Below are positions 52,581 through 64,000 of a stretch of DNA of 64,000 nt, piece after piece. The stretch covers positions 9,604,104-9,668,103 of the forward strand of contig NC_051105.1 of NCBI RefSeq assembly GCF_901709675.1. Direction: 5' to 3'. The DNA comes from Syngnathus acus. Lineage: Eukaryota; Chordata; Actinopteri; Syngnathiformes; Syngnathidae. The position numbers and the translations under genes were made by a program. Every line of letters begins with the position of its first letter. The stretch's first letter is position 1. The notes beneath the pieces are model-generated. The model did no database searches, had not been told where the DNA came from, and saw only the letters and a program-made list of their open reading frames with translations.

Positions 52581-54811
52581 GTTTTGACTTTCTGCTTATA
52601 TTTATATAATGTATTACAAAAGGTTTCTCATGTCTGCATTGAACATGCATGAGAGTGTGCACAGCCAATCGTACGCCAAGTGCAAGCACGGCCCAAGTGA
52701 GGCTTCCTAACGTTCCCTTTTTAGTGAAAACGTACTAAATTTACACCAGCCAAAGAGCTGAGAGCTTTAATAAGTGTGACTCAAACTCACAAATAAAGTG
52801 TTCCCTAAAATGGCCCCAAGTTGTTATCTTAAAGTGGCATCCTGGAGCTGGAGGGTGTGAAGGTGCGTGACTTCCGGAACAGATTTAGCGTGTGCCCAAA
52901 CCGTGTTGTACTCTCACACATACTCAAGGGAATGCAGACAGGTGACTGCGTCCTCAACGCTTGCACTCACACAAAATACACACATGGCCTCAAGTCAGCT
53001 CTGTGTGTCATAATACTCATGAGACTTTTTGTTCTCAGCTTTTCATCTTCTTCCTGGAGGATACACATGTAGGATAAATAACCATGTATAGTGGCACCAA
53101 TTCCACAAGATGGTTTTCCATTTAATAATACATTTAGAAATTCTTATCTGTGTTACAGCCAGAAAGAAAGAAACAGGCAAGATGGATGCAAAATGCATCA
53201 TAGGTCGTTGACCCTGAGCCATCAGTTATTTCGGGATTGTATGTTTTTCTGGTTTCACTCAAAGGAAGACATCTAGATGTCCTCAGATCACCTACAGAAT
53301 ATTCATCTGTCAGCCTGAGGATATCAACTTTTTTGCATTGTCTAATCCACTTTCATTGTGAATGAAAGCTTAGACGTGATAAGGTATTTAAAGTTAAGTT
53401 CAATAATTCAGTTGGGGATTCATTTGAAACAATGGTCTGGGGGAAATCTCTGGAAAGGTTCGGCAAAGAAAAAAATGAAGACATATGTCTATGGAGCCCA
53501 TTAGTGTCAATTTGTTCTATCAGTAAGTCTCTACACAGGTCAAAGTGTCACCAGCTTCAGAACTTCATCCTCGCTCATTAAGTTGACTCTTTGTAAAACC
53601 GCCCTTGTGGATTTGACATCTTTTCTCATTTGCGGCGGTTGGAGGTCTGATTAATTCAGAATTATCGTGAGGAAGAGAAGGCGAAATTTACAGTCGACTG
53701 AATACGGAGCCGGGATTCTGCTCAACGATGAACTCAGGGTTGATTCCAATCACTTTAATGCTCACATTTGGTATTTCTTTTCATGCTTGAAAACATTTGC
53801 GGGCTATTTAATTTCATCTCAGGGTATTTGGTGTTTACACTTTACCAGAAGACAGAATATGGCAAGATGTGGCATGAAGGTAGTTTTGTTCACTTGGTGT
53901 CACTTTGTTGACACCATTCTGTCAATTTCCTCTTTCTTCGCTCAGAATAACAGTTGTGATACTAGTACATGTCGAGCAAATATAAACATGACATGAACCA
54001 GTTTATACTCACAAGAATGTAGAGATGTCATCTGTTTTAATCAATTGAAATGAATTGTGCTTCGAGAATACAGAGAAAGTGTTCGGGAGCTAAATTCCAT
54101 GAACAGCCGTAGCACTCAGTGTTACTGTGAAATATTTATAACTTCTGAGAAAGTCTACTCTGGAGCTTAATGAATCAAACGGTCAAAAGCTCAGACAGCA
54201 CACGAAGGCACACTCCCATTAAAACGATCACTTAATGCCGATTTGGCGATAAGCCTCCCTTTGTGTTATGTGGCTGAAAGTGAAAAAGAGGCACACAAAA
54301 AAAATTGGCCTCATATATATTCTGAGAATGGTAAGAAGCTCGAAAAGGATTTAGGATTGAGAGAGAAAACGGAGTTCATCAAGTGAGTTCATCATCATGA
54401 AAACAAATAAACAAAAAATATGTCTGCACCAACAATAATGCACCAACAATTGCCATTAAAAAATCCGAAAAGTGCGTCGGAAGTTTCTTGGTTACCTAAA
54501 TACTCTCCAACTTATTAGACAGAACAGCTGGGCAGGGAGCGAGCCGATTGGTTGACACGGAAAATGGCCAGGTAGGAATGACAAGACCAGGTCAAATCAA
54601 TGACCAAAAAATCGTAGAATATGCCAGAACCCATAATGCATGAAGGAAAAAATTGTTGACATTGCATCATAATAAAAAAAAGAGAATTTTTGTGGGTATT
54701 GAATAACCACAATCACAATCAATTTTTAATGAATGTGATAAAGGCATATTCATTTACTTCTGAGGCAACTGTCATGAATATTATTTCCATAAATGATTCC
54801 CCCCCCAAAGA

Positions 54812-57800
54812 TCATGCTTCTTTAAGTCCCAGAACTGCGTCATAGATTTTGCCTGTGAGACGGTACTGGATTTTGGCGAACCCGGCGGCAGCCAGCAGGG
54901 CGCTGTACTCAGCCCCTGTTCTTTCTCGACCTTCCGTCTGCACCAGCATGTTTAGCGAGTAGAGCTGCGCGGTAAGCGGGCCGGAGCCATCCTCATGCAA
55001 CAATGCTTCCACTAGCAGTATAGCGCCTCCTGTAGGAGCAATCAGTAACTTTAAAATTAAGATGAGTTAAAAAAATTTAAAAAAGTAAAATTAGCAACTA
55101 TTCTATATAAGGCGTTTGATAATGTCATTAAAACAATATTTAAAAATTAAAAAGTCATATTTGTTCATTTCAATGTGCGGTTACATTCTGTCCATGAATG
55201 GAAACTTTTTATTTAATTTATTTCATTAAAACTCATTTGAGAGGTTCTATAAATAACAGTTTAAGAAGTCCATACATTTAAAACTGATGTCGAAGCAGGA
55301 AGAAAAAACTCCCAAACCTGGTTTGCAGGCTCTATGGACTCTGCTGAGCAGTTCTACGCAACGTTCATCTGTCCAGTCGTGGAGGATCCTGGCAAGAATG
55401 TAAAGATCCGCCTCGAGTAAATCGTCTTTGAAGAAGTCCCCTAAGTGAACACATATTAAAAAAAGAGAGGTCTTTTTTTTTTTTTTTGCCAGAGTGATAA
55501 TGAAGTTACCTTCAATGAAGCTTATCTTGTGGTCAGCCTCCTTGACAAAATGTTCCCTGGATGTCTGCACCACCTTGGGGAGGTCAAAGATCGTCACTGC
55601 GCACTCCGGGTAGGCCGACGTGCACTGCTTGGCTAATGCTCCGCTGCAGCCTCGGGAGAGAGAACGAGAAAGCACAAAATTACTTTGAGTCACTGCAGCA
55701 TGAAGACACACAACCTTAATTAAAATGGTAGGAAATCACTCACAAATGGACAAATAAAGTCAGTGGGGTAGAACAGATGCTCGCAGGTATGTGGCCATTA
55801 TTATTTATTATTGCATGATTTGTATTCAGTTGTGTAGCGTAGCCTCTGTGGACACGGTTCAGCTAACATTCATGTCAATAAAGCGGACCAAATTGAATTG
55901 CATTTGGAGTGACAGAGAGACAGATGCGTCGTACATAAACAAAGCGCCGACTGTCCCGTTGGAGAAGAAGAATCGTTCAAGCCGAAGAATCGGAATATGC
56001 ATCGTCAGTAGCGTCAACGACATTTGTTTCCACGGAAATAGCTAAATGTTGACGATCACACAATCGGGATATTGCGACACTGTTTAACACTTGAGCCCGA
56101 TCCGTGTAAAAAGTGCTGAAGTAGCACACAAGGGCAAAGAGTGGGCCGGTTATTGTCATACTTTTTTAAAATCAACCTCAATCTGAGGCAGATGGACAGG
56201 AAAAGGAGTGTTTGAATTTGATGGAGGGACAGAAAAGCAGTGAGGTGGAAAACAGGATCAAAAGATCTCATTTTGACAAAATGACAACCATGTGTGTGCG
56301 TGTGTGTGTGTGTGCGTGTGTGTGTGTGTGTGTTTGGATCCTTCATTCTTTCATTGTACGGTCCAATTCTCCACTTATGCCGTCGTTTGTATCCTTTTGT
56401 CAATTTTCTCACAATCCCGTCTTTTGACATGCACAAGCATCAGCCCTCACATCAAACGGGGGGGGGTCAGAAGAGGTTGAAAATCAAAGAGCAACGTTGC
56501 GAAATAAAAGCGAGCTCAACACGGCATCACAACATACGAGACCCAAAGTGACCTGGATGAGTCACTTTGTTAATGAGCTCCTTTTATGGGAGCTTTGTGA
56601 CTGTTGCCGTACGTTTTACGGCTTGTTGTCTAACTCGCAAATGCTTGATGAGACCGTCCTCGCAGAGTTAAGATGTAAATTGTAGCTCACTAAAATGGCA
56701 ACCTACAGAAGGTCCAAATAAATAAATAAATAAATAAAATGTGTTTTAAATATAACATCAACAAATCTGTGTGGGGCACCTTTATTATAACAATTAGTTG
56801 ATTATGAATAAGCGCCCTCAGGTCCCCCTGAACGGCGCAATAAAAATCAACTCAATTATTCCAATTAATTCTTCTTCTTCATTATTTCAATGATGCATGC
56901 TGCGACAGTGGATTCAATATTCATCTCTGCAGCTTGGCACAAAGTTGGACAGATGGACAGCCGGAGGAGCTGAGCAGCAGGTGTGTGCAGACCTAACAGA
57001 TGTTGGGTGAGAGACGAAGACTTAATGGGACGCTGTGGTCACGCCCTTCGCACCCCTGCTGTCCGCTCACACTCATTTCGGCGGAGGCGTTCCCATTATT
57101 ATGCATAAATATCAACACACACACTGAGCTGTACAGACGAAGGATGTCCTCTGTGTTTCCCCTGTTTTAGTGACTTCACAGCGCTCCCTTGTGGCTACTT
57201 GGGTAATTACATAATATATTGGGATATTTGGTAGAAATAATTTATTGGTTAAACAATTATACATTCTAAGATTGTTTTTTCCTCCCCACAATGGAACAGT
57301 GAGCTACTTCCTGTTTTGATGCCATTAAGAAGAGTGATTATGTGTCAACTGTCACGAAGGCCATTTGTGTACTTAATTGGAGTCTCTGCAAAGTATGACA
57401 GGACAAACGAGACAGCATGAATATGAATGTGCACCTCAGCCAGCTGTCTCTCACTTAACGCGACGGTTTGAAATGTTAATGGCCGTGCACCTGCTGACCC
57501 CACCTAGAAATGACTTTGCGGTGATTAGCAAAACACACACACGCTTACCTCCGAGGTCACAAATGACCTTGAAAGGTGAAAGGTCAAAGGCTGTCAGCAC
57601 ATCTCGACCGCAGATGTTCCATATGGAATTCATTAGCTGCATGAACTTCACCATCTCCTCGTCAGACCTCAACACACACGTGCACAAAATGTAAAGACTT
57701 GAGCAAAAGGGTTTGAAACTTCGGATGACACACTAATGTCCGGAAGAACTTTGAAAGTACATGCTCTGATTTTCCAAACGTCTCTGTCTTTTTCTCCTCG

Positions 57801-59666
57801 CCTTTTTTTTTTTCTTTTTCGGTGTGTTAGAATTCCAACCATATTCCAGACTTGACTAAATTATTCAGGTGCATTATGCGGCTGGTTAAATGGCAAGGAG
57901 TAAACAAGTGTGTGAGTCATGCAGCCAGCTTTGAATCATTTTGTCACTGCTCCAAGAAAGCCCTCGATGACTTCCACGCTTGTTTCCCGCGCTAATTTCC
58001 CGCGCTAATTTCCCCTCGGTATTCTCGAGGGAAATCAGCAGGGACGTAACAAGCGCAGCTCCTCATTTGGCCATTGTGAGCAGGTGTTGATATTTAGTTT
58101 TTCAATCAATTAGCGGCAAATTACAAATTCATCATTCCGAGGATGGATGACATTGTTACTGCACGTTTCATATTTGGAATATTTTTGCATTGGTCTTTTT
58201 AAACGGTGCCATTTTGGTGAGATGATCAGATGCGATCTGGCATTACCAAATGTCGACAACACGGCGCAGCTATGAGGAGCATACAAATAAAGATCACACT
58301 GAAAAGAAAAATCCATTCTCATGGAACAAATGATTCCGAAAAATAACGCGATAGCGATTCTATATGCGATATTTTTTTTTATTGTTTATTTGTATTTTCT
58401 TAAGCAACTCACCACTGAAAATTCATTTATCTCTGTTCGATAATAATAGAAAATATCAAATATCAATGGTATTGATTTCCCTGAAAAGAAAAATTCAAAT
58501 GATGACATTGCGTGTGCAGCGCCACCTTGAGGTGAGTGAGTCCAATATTTTGTTTCGTGTTATGTGTGCTTATTAAAGAAATATTCTCACCTGTAGAGAG
58601 CCTGAAACAAGTCTTTGGAGCTGACACCGAAGGCTTTTTCATATTGATTTGTTCCATCCCTGTGACATACAAAACGGGTGATATTTTCAAACTACACACA
58701 TCTTGTTTAAACCGGTTGGATTTAAATATGTGCAATTTTGACTGACCTGACGGCATCAGTCAGATAGTGCCAGCAGAGGTAGATGGTTCTGGAACTATAC
58801 TGGATGGAGTGGTAGAGGGTTGCAGGACCAGAGCGGGTCAGGTAGAGGCTGGCCTGTTCTGTGTTACTGTAACACACTAACATATCGGGAAATGACAGCA
58901 AATGAGTTTTCCAAGAGTCCAAATAGAGTTTTTAGTGGTCTATTTCACCTTGGTCATTTTGCTGGTGCGTTTCAAGCAACTGAAGGCCGCAACAGGCCGC
59001 CAGCAGCCTTTGGGTGCCGTCCAGGCTGGCACCGACCGCTTGGCTGATTTCGTCGGCGGACAGAGGGCGTCCTGCACATGACAACACGTCGAACACGCCC
59101 AGCTCGCAGGCTGTGAATAAAGTCTGGTTTGGAGGAGAGGATAATGTGAAGGTGAGGAGGGGGCGGGGCTATTTTGCACTGCAAATGTATACAATAAGAC
59201 TTCTCATTAAAATAGTCTGCCCAAAACAAATCATCTGATTTTAGTCTCACAAGAATAATTATTCTGATTTCTGTAGCCTTTCATGGAAATAGTGACTCTT
59301 GTGTTCAACCAAGACTTTTGCTAATGTGTGCTTTAAAACAAGCATTAATCCTCAATGTGTGATATTGCCTAAATATTTAGTTTTTAATCGCTAAACATTA
59401 CTGAATAAACAGTATTAATTTGATGAGTAAACGGTAAACAAAGGGGGAATATTTTTGCAATAAACTTTAATGCAAAATAACATTTTATCCAATTATTATT
59501 CTTGACAGAACAATCATAAAATCACATTTGACTTTTGTCCAACTCCATTTTTGTATTCATACATTTGAACCCTGTGACTTACCTTGGAGACAAGAAAGCC
59601 TTCCATGTACTCGAGTATTTTCCTGGGGTATTCCCCAGCAGCAGGTGACGCCGCTGTAGTGTCCAT
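54812..59666 (-). CDS. asmt: ASMT: acetylserotonin O-methyltransferase (melatonin synthesis)
   Basis: Transfers a methyl group from S-adenosylmethionine to N-acetylserotonin, giving melatonin; cytosolic, chiefly in pineal and retina. Eight coding exons: 59666-59583, 59123-58949, 58876-58747, 58659-58591, 57667-57549, 55650-55510, 55440-55318, 55029-54812; 352 residues (human 345). The N-terminal dimerisation region carries EYPRKILEYMEGFLVSK. The SAM site is CDLGGCSGALAKQ (about 189-201, split by an intron), then FDLPKVVQ, GDFFKDDLLEADLYILARIL and the catalytic His in RILHDW (H260). The C-terminus has LYSLNMLVQTEGRERTGAEY. There is no Maf-like domain upstream, so this is asmt rather than asmtl. 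An asmt/asmt2 paralogue distinction cannot be made here. The start at 59666 was chosen for its strong Kozak context (GTGATGG); in-frame ATGs at 59684, 59693 and 59759 exist. Confidence 0.94.
55651..57548 (-). other. asmt intron 5 with (GT)n repeat
   Basis: 1.9 kb intron between the exons encoding the two halves of the SAM-binding motif. It contains an interrupted (GT)n array at 56290-56334, an AAAT-type run at 56716-56738, and no coding exon. Confidence 0.8.
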
Positions 59667-59793
59667 CACATGCCGACCCGCCATATGGACCATAAAGTTT
59701 CTCGTCCTACGAAAGAAGCCGTCCCCTTCAGATGAGTGGAGACCAAACCAGACTAACAATGCCCATTTTGCAGTGGTAGTCGTGGGCTAAGCT

Positions 59794-59819
59794 GATTAGA
59801 GTCTGATAACCCGGATTAG
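59794..59819 (-). promoter_or_regulatory. Paired OTX/CRX-type sites upstream of asmt
   Basis: On the minus strand, CTCTAATCC and CTCTAATCA occur with the TAATC cores 20 bases apart (plus-strand GATTAGA at 59794-59800 and 59814-59820), 130-155 bases upstream of the chosen asmt ATG. TAATC(C/T) is the pineal/photoreceptor element bound by CRX and OTX5, and these factors are known to drive melatonin-pathway genes. Binding here is inferred. Confidence 0.45.
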
Positions 59820-59820
59820 A

Positions 59821-60799
59821 GCAGGGCCTTACCCGCCACTGGACCAAGAAACAAAAAAATCTCTGCAGCCTTGTTCACGACAACAAAAAACAAACAAAAC
59901 AAAACAAAATCTGTGGCATCAAAAAAGAACGGACAAAAAAAATATTTCATATACATTCAAAAGTTTCCCGCAAAATCATACCATGACCAACGGATATAAA
60001 AATCCTGGAAATTTTAATGTGACTATCTAATGAACATGCTCCACGAGGCTGCACAGTACATGGATGTGACAAATCTAAAAACTTGAGTACCTTGCAATCT
60101 TATCGAGAGCTACGAAGTAAGCACAAAAGCCAAAGTCGAGACTTCTTACATTCCTGTTGTTCTGGGAACGGTGCTGCTTGCTTAATCAGATTTAGAGCAT
60201 AGTCACAAGTCGGTCATAGTAACAAGAGAACTTTTAATAAGAAAATCTTTAAAAAAAGAAATGAAATGCCGAAGGAATTAAAGATGTGTTCAAATCGTTT
60301 TATCCTGAGTTTTCATGGGCTGCTTCAAAAGAGAAACCTGGAGAACATTCAGAAAGCTGACATGTTTTCAAGTGGTCAGTTCACATTTGGAGAGGAGCAG
60401 CAAAGTGGTCACAACTTCCGAAACACACTCGGTGGATTTGTCAAATATTGCCTGTTTGATATATTTTTGTCAAATGTTACAAATGTCCTATGAGGTTGCC
60501 AGTTTTTTTTTTGGGGGGGGGGAGGGAATTGGTAATATCACCTTAAACTGGGAATTGAACCTGTACTAACCGTTGCAATTCAAAAAGCTAATTAAGCTAA
60601 TTTCTTCTACTGTTCATAGTCGGTTTGATTTCTTGTCCTGATGCTACGTCAGTGAATGCGGAATGGATTAGTAACTTGTGAGTGCGAACGACATACACGC
60701 TTCTCGTTCACGTCTGAAACAAACACTGCCTTCATTTGAGTCAAAAGCAAAAAAAAAAAAAAAAGCGCAACTGGTTGAAATGTGAGAAGAGGCGCGCGT
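59821..60799. other. Intergenic region between asmt and akap17a
   Basis: About 1 kb, AT-rich, with A-rich and T/G homopolymer runs (for example 60504-60523). No coding exon is supported. It must hold the rest of the asmt promoter and the akap17a 3' UTR, since both genes are on the minus strand in tandem. No clear AATAAA was seen just after the akap17a stop. Confidence 0.5.
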
Positions 60800-63563
60800 T
60801 CATCTTCTGGAGTGACTCCTGTCCCGACTGTAGCTGCGCCTCCTGTACTCTCGAGTGTAGCGACTCCTGCCACGGCTGCTGCTCCTGGAGTCGCCTTTGC
60901 TGTATCGCCGCTGGTGACGGTGCTTGTGGCTCTTTCCCCTACTGTAGCTCCTCCCACTGCTGCTCCTGCTCCTGTCCCGGCTGGAGCTTGTACTTCTGCT
61001 ACAGTGGCTGTGGCTGCGCCTCCTATTGCGCCGCGGGGTGTGGCTCCTCCTGTGGCGGCTGGAGGTCCTACGGTGGCTGCCGCTCCGGCTCCTCCTCCTG
61101 CTGGAGTGCCGCTTCCTGGAGCTGCGCTCACGGTCCTTGCTGTACCTGCTCCTCACCTCCTCTTTCTTCTTCTCCTGCTTCGTCTTCTTCACATCCTCAG
61201 CCGCCTTCCTCTCCTTTGTCCCTCTACTTTTTTCTGACATTTCCGCAGGTTTGGATACTTGTTTGTCTTTACGCTCTTCTGCCTTTACTCCGTTCACCTG
61301 ACCCGGGATTTGCAGGGACACGTTCTCCTTGCCAGGATGCGGGGCCTCCTCGCTCCTTGCGGCGCTACCCTGCTCCTGCGCGTCAGGAGGTCTTGTGGGC
61401 TCGCTGCTCTTCTTGAACATGTTAGAGAGCAACTTCTCCCTCAGCTCCTTCTCCCGCCGTTGGAGGTCCAAGGCCCGTTCTTTCTCCAGCTCCACCTTGA
61501 GGAGCTCCTCCTGCTGCTTGCGCCGGCAGGCTTCCTGCTCCTGGCGACGGATCCGCTCCTCCTCCTGTTGAGCCTTCTCCCGCTTTTCCTGCTCCTCACG
61601 TTCGGCGCGCTCTTTATCCAACTGCCTCTGCTTGGCCGCCTTTGAGGGAAGAGAAGCAATTTGCAAGGTTAAGAATAGAAAGACACTTTAGCGTTCAATC
61701 TAGTGTTCTTCAAGCGGTACCTTGGCTCTGGCCAGCAGCTCAGCGATGAGTCGGATGGATTCCAGATTGCGCTGAGCCAGGAGAAGCCTCCTTTCCTCCA
61801 TGGCGATCTTCATCTGAAGCTTCTTTTGCTCCTCCTCCTGCTGCTTCCTCACCTTCTTGATGTTCCTCCTTTCCTCTCTCTCCTGCAGCTTCTGCTCACG
61901 CTTGCGTTGCTTCTCCTCCTTCTTGCGCTCCCGCTCCTCTTCTTCCTGCTCCTTCTGTTTCCTGGAGAAGAGCACGTTTGGGCTGGGTCAATATCTGCTG
62001 AATGAGCATTACATACGAACAGGAGGGGGGTTGTCATACCGCTCCAGCTCTTTACGTCGCTCTTCTTCTTCTTTCTCCCGCCGCTTCTGCTCCTCTCGCT
62101 GCTTTTCTAACTCTTGCAGCTTCAGCCTCTCCAGATTTCGCTTCTTCACAGCTGACTCGCCGAGATGCTTGGTGGTGTCAAATGTCACCTGGAGAGATTT
62201 CATTCGTTGAGAATTCAAATTTCCAAGCAAAACAAAATGGACTGTGTTTGACCACTTTATCAGTAAACAAATGCAATTTGGGATTATCGCCACTCTTGTC
62301 TCTAAATACAGATTTGTGCAACAGATCTTTAATACTCGTTTTAATTAAACCCTCCCAACACAAGCAACATGAGCAGCTTTCATTCTCATTACATTAAAAG
62401 GTCTTAAAGGAGCCCGGTGACTCTAAGATGAAACCAGCTCAATGCTTGTGGCCTCCCACACGGCTCACGTAAGAGATCGAAATGACTTGCAGTATAAATA
62501 TTACTAATAGGCGCACGCTGGTCAATCAGTTCAGGATTAGGAGCAGTCTGTAATCTTTTCAAAAGAAGGGGATTAAGCGTACCTTGATGTTGCAGGCCAC
62601 TGCCTTGCCATCATCTCCTTTCAGCATCAGCTTCATGCCGCGTAGCGTATCCATGGCCTTGGTGAAGCCGTCATACTCGTGATACTGCACGTAAGCTTCA
62701 AAGTTCAGATGGCCCCCGAAACTAAAAGTATTAAAGTTCTTGTCCAGCATCTCCTCCCTGTACGGGTCCAGCATTGGGATGTCCACGTTTCGCACCTGAA
62801 CCAACAAATTGTTTGTTTTCATCGTTATTGAGGACATCGCAAAATAAAATGTTTAACTTTCACAGGATCATGCATAGTGGAAATAAAATTTAGACAGTAC
62901 TAAAACAGTGTACCTTGCCAAAGGCCTCAAAGACAGCAATGAGAACCTCCTCACATGGCCGATCTGGCAACCCGCTTTGTTTCTGGCTGAACCAGCGGCA
63001 GGGAAGCCCTTCCAGATGAATCGTGTCGGGTCGCTCACCCGGTAGAGTCTCATTCATGTCTTTGGCGTCACGAAAGAACGAGTCCCAGTCATGCCTTGTT
63101 GGGAAGTCCACTTTGTTTTCCACGGCACGAACCTTGAGAAAAAAAGTTTGAATCATCAAACTGTTTGGACTGATAGAGTAAGACGGGGACTTTTGTTTTC
63201 CAAAACAAAAGCCAAGCTCACCTTCAAAACATCAGTAAATCCACTAAGTTTGATGCTCTTCCCATCCAGGCGGCTCAATAGACTCTTAACAACAGTTTTG
63301 TTCTCCACTTCTCCCTCAAAACGAATGAAGTCCATGGTGCTTTTAGAGACCCGCAGGGTTGAAAACTGGTCGGGCACCACCATCGCCTTAACTCTCTCCA
63401 TTACCTCCCAGTTGGAGATGCTCTTTCCCGGCAGCTTGAGCTGAGGAAGCGTGACGCTGATGGTCATTTTAGCAATGGGCTTCAAGTACATGTTGTGCTC
63501 AGCCGAGAGGCACACCGCCTCGGTGGTGTCATGGACGATGGTGGTCATTGTGGCAGCCAGCAT
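60800..63563 (-). CDS. akap17a: AKAP17A (SFRS17A/XE7): SR-related splicing factor and PKA-anchoring protein
   Basis: Nuclear speckle protein that influences alternative splicing and tethers PKA. Six coding exons: 63563-63222, 63132-62914, 62795-62583, 62188-62040, 61961-61721, 61639-60800; 667 residues (human 695). The N-terminus [10 protein letters not shown] and the block [20 protein letters not shown] are diagnostic. An RRM-like fold lies at about 150-258 ([39 protein letters not shown]). A long Glu/Lys/Arg coiled coil (about 265-480) includes [21 protein letters not shown] less conserved linker follows, then an Arg/Ser domain (about 551-667) ending DRSHSRR. The ATG at 63563 has weak context; the ATG at 63548 would remove five residues. 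It lies upstream of asmt in the same orientation, as neighbours in human PAR1. Confidence 0.97.
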
Positions 63564-63839
63564 GAAAACCTGCAGGAGGTTTGAGAAGACTATTATTGTT
63601 AGAAAACGCAAAATAATGTTAAAAACCAAGCATCAAGCACTTGATAGGCCATGCCACTTTGGATATCAATTTAAGATGTTTTAAGGTCGGAAATGTTACT
63701 TCCAATTTATGGTTTAATTTTGAAGCAATTATTTTAAACCCGTAGTAAAATCGGCTACGTGCCGTCTGCGGGGTATCTAGTAAATGTGGGTTACAAGCTA
63801 CCCTGGTTAGCATAGATAATTCATTGAGTCTCACTTACC

Positions 63840-64000
63840 TTGAAACCCGTCCGTGTAATACGTACGGAGCTCTGAAAACTTCTCTTATGACGACAAATTC
63901 AAACTGGGGCACATCTGGTAACCTCGAGGTAAAATACAATGAAATGATTTTGAGGGCAACAAACGACCCGCAGTAGCAAATGAACACGGGCTAAGCAACT
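63840..64000 (-). promoter_or_regulatory. akap17a 5' noncoding exon and promoter side
   Basis: A strong donor (CAAG then GTAAGTGA, exon end 63839) can join to the acceptor CTGCAG just upstream of the ATG (exon start 63569), leaving six untranslated bases before the start codon. The noncoding exon therefore runs from 63839 towards about 63890, with the promoter beyond it to the window edge. The exon start is not fixed. Confidence 0.55.

Larger units (their letters stand above)
39005..54811. other. 15.8 kb gene-poor interval between dhrsx and asmt
   Basis: No exon chain, RNA gene or complete transposon is supported. All open frames are short and featureless. Visible content: GT/CA runs (41361-41405, 42199-42219, 43865-43888, 52343-52379), purine-rich tracts (43490-43670, 43970-44140), (GA)n at 48939-48956, a T run at 47824-47842, a TATAA pentanucleotide array at 52457-52580 and a probable dispersed-repeat fragment at 42590-42668 (CCATTGACGGTTATAGACGT). 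Some stretches (44.5-44.72, 45.44-45.6 kb) are repeat-free and look constrained in composition. dhrsx and asmt face each other with their 3' ends across this interval. Confidence 0.6.

Noticed and set aside
54812-59666. Alternative identification as asmtl
   Set aside because: No upstream Maf-like domain is encoded, and the sequence around CWHYLTDAVRDGTNQYEKAFG fits asmt better than the asmtl methyltransferase half.
60736-61416. Long plus-strand frames (226, 151 and 128 codons) rich in Cys/Ser, Pro/Ala or Leu
   Set aside because: They are antisense to the akap17a RS and coiled-coil exons. Repetitive Arg/Ser and Glu/Lys codons read backwards give open but low-complexity frames with no splice or start context.

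Overview
This is a 64 kb piece of a teleost nuclear genome, most likely a percomorph. The evidence is multi-exon genes with GT/AG introns, compact gene structures, high similarity to vertebrate protein families, fish-type dispersed repeats and DNA-transposon MITEs, and many (CA)n, poly-A and poly-G tracts. There is no bacterial operon, CRISPR array or phage content. The species cannot be fixed from the sequence.

Layout, left to right. (1) At 1-283 (minus) the start of an intronless seven-transmembrane-like receptor runs off the left edge. (2) At 1109-6599 (minus) lies heg1, the endothelial/endocardial mucin-like receptor that anchors KRIT1. (3) At 7533-14358 (minus) lies slc12a8, an SLC12-family transporter. 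(4) At 18015-21598 (minus) lies znf148 (ZBP-89), a four-finger C2H2 transcription factor, with a noncoding first exon near 22956 and probably a long 3' UTR down to about 15360. (5) At 24098-24226 (plus), divergent from znf148 in a GC-rich region, a 42-residue single-pass membrane micropeptide that I do not recognise. (6) At 30087-37944 (plus) lies dhrsx, a membrane-anchored short-chain dehydrogenase/reductase. (7) From 38.5 to 54.8 kb there is about 16 kb with no supported gene. (8) At 54812-59666 (minus) lies asmt, the last enzyme of melatonin synthesis. (9) At 60800-63563 (minus) lies akap17a, an RRM/coiled-coil/RS-domain splicing factor and PKA anchor, with its 5' noncoding exon near the right edge.

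All six long gene models were assembled exon by exon. Every intron used is GT/AG and every phase closes, giving proteins of 970 (heg1), 701 (slc12a8), 796 (znf148), 326 (dhrsx), 352 (asmt) and 667 (akap17a) residues. These lengths are close to those of the vertebrate families.

The window joins two blocks that are separate in human: HEG1-SLC12A8-ZNF148 (3q21) and AKAP17A-ASMT-DHRSX (pseudoautosomal region 1). The junction lies between znf148 and dhrsx, where the unrecognised micropeptide sits. The genes do not form one pathway. I see no new multi-gene system. The most novel items are the micropeptide, the edge receptor, a paired OTX/CRX-type motif upstream of asmt, and two unusual splice sites in slc12a8.
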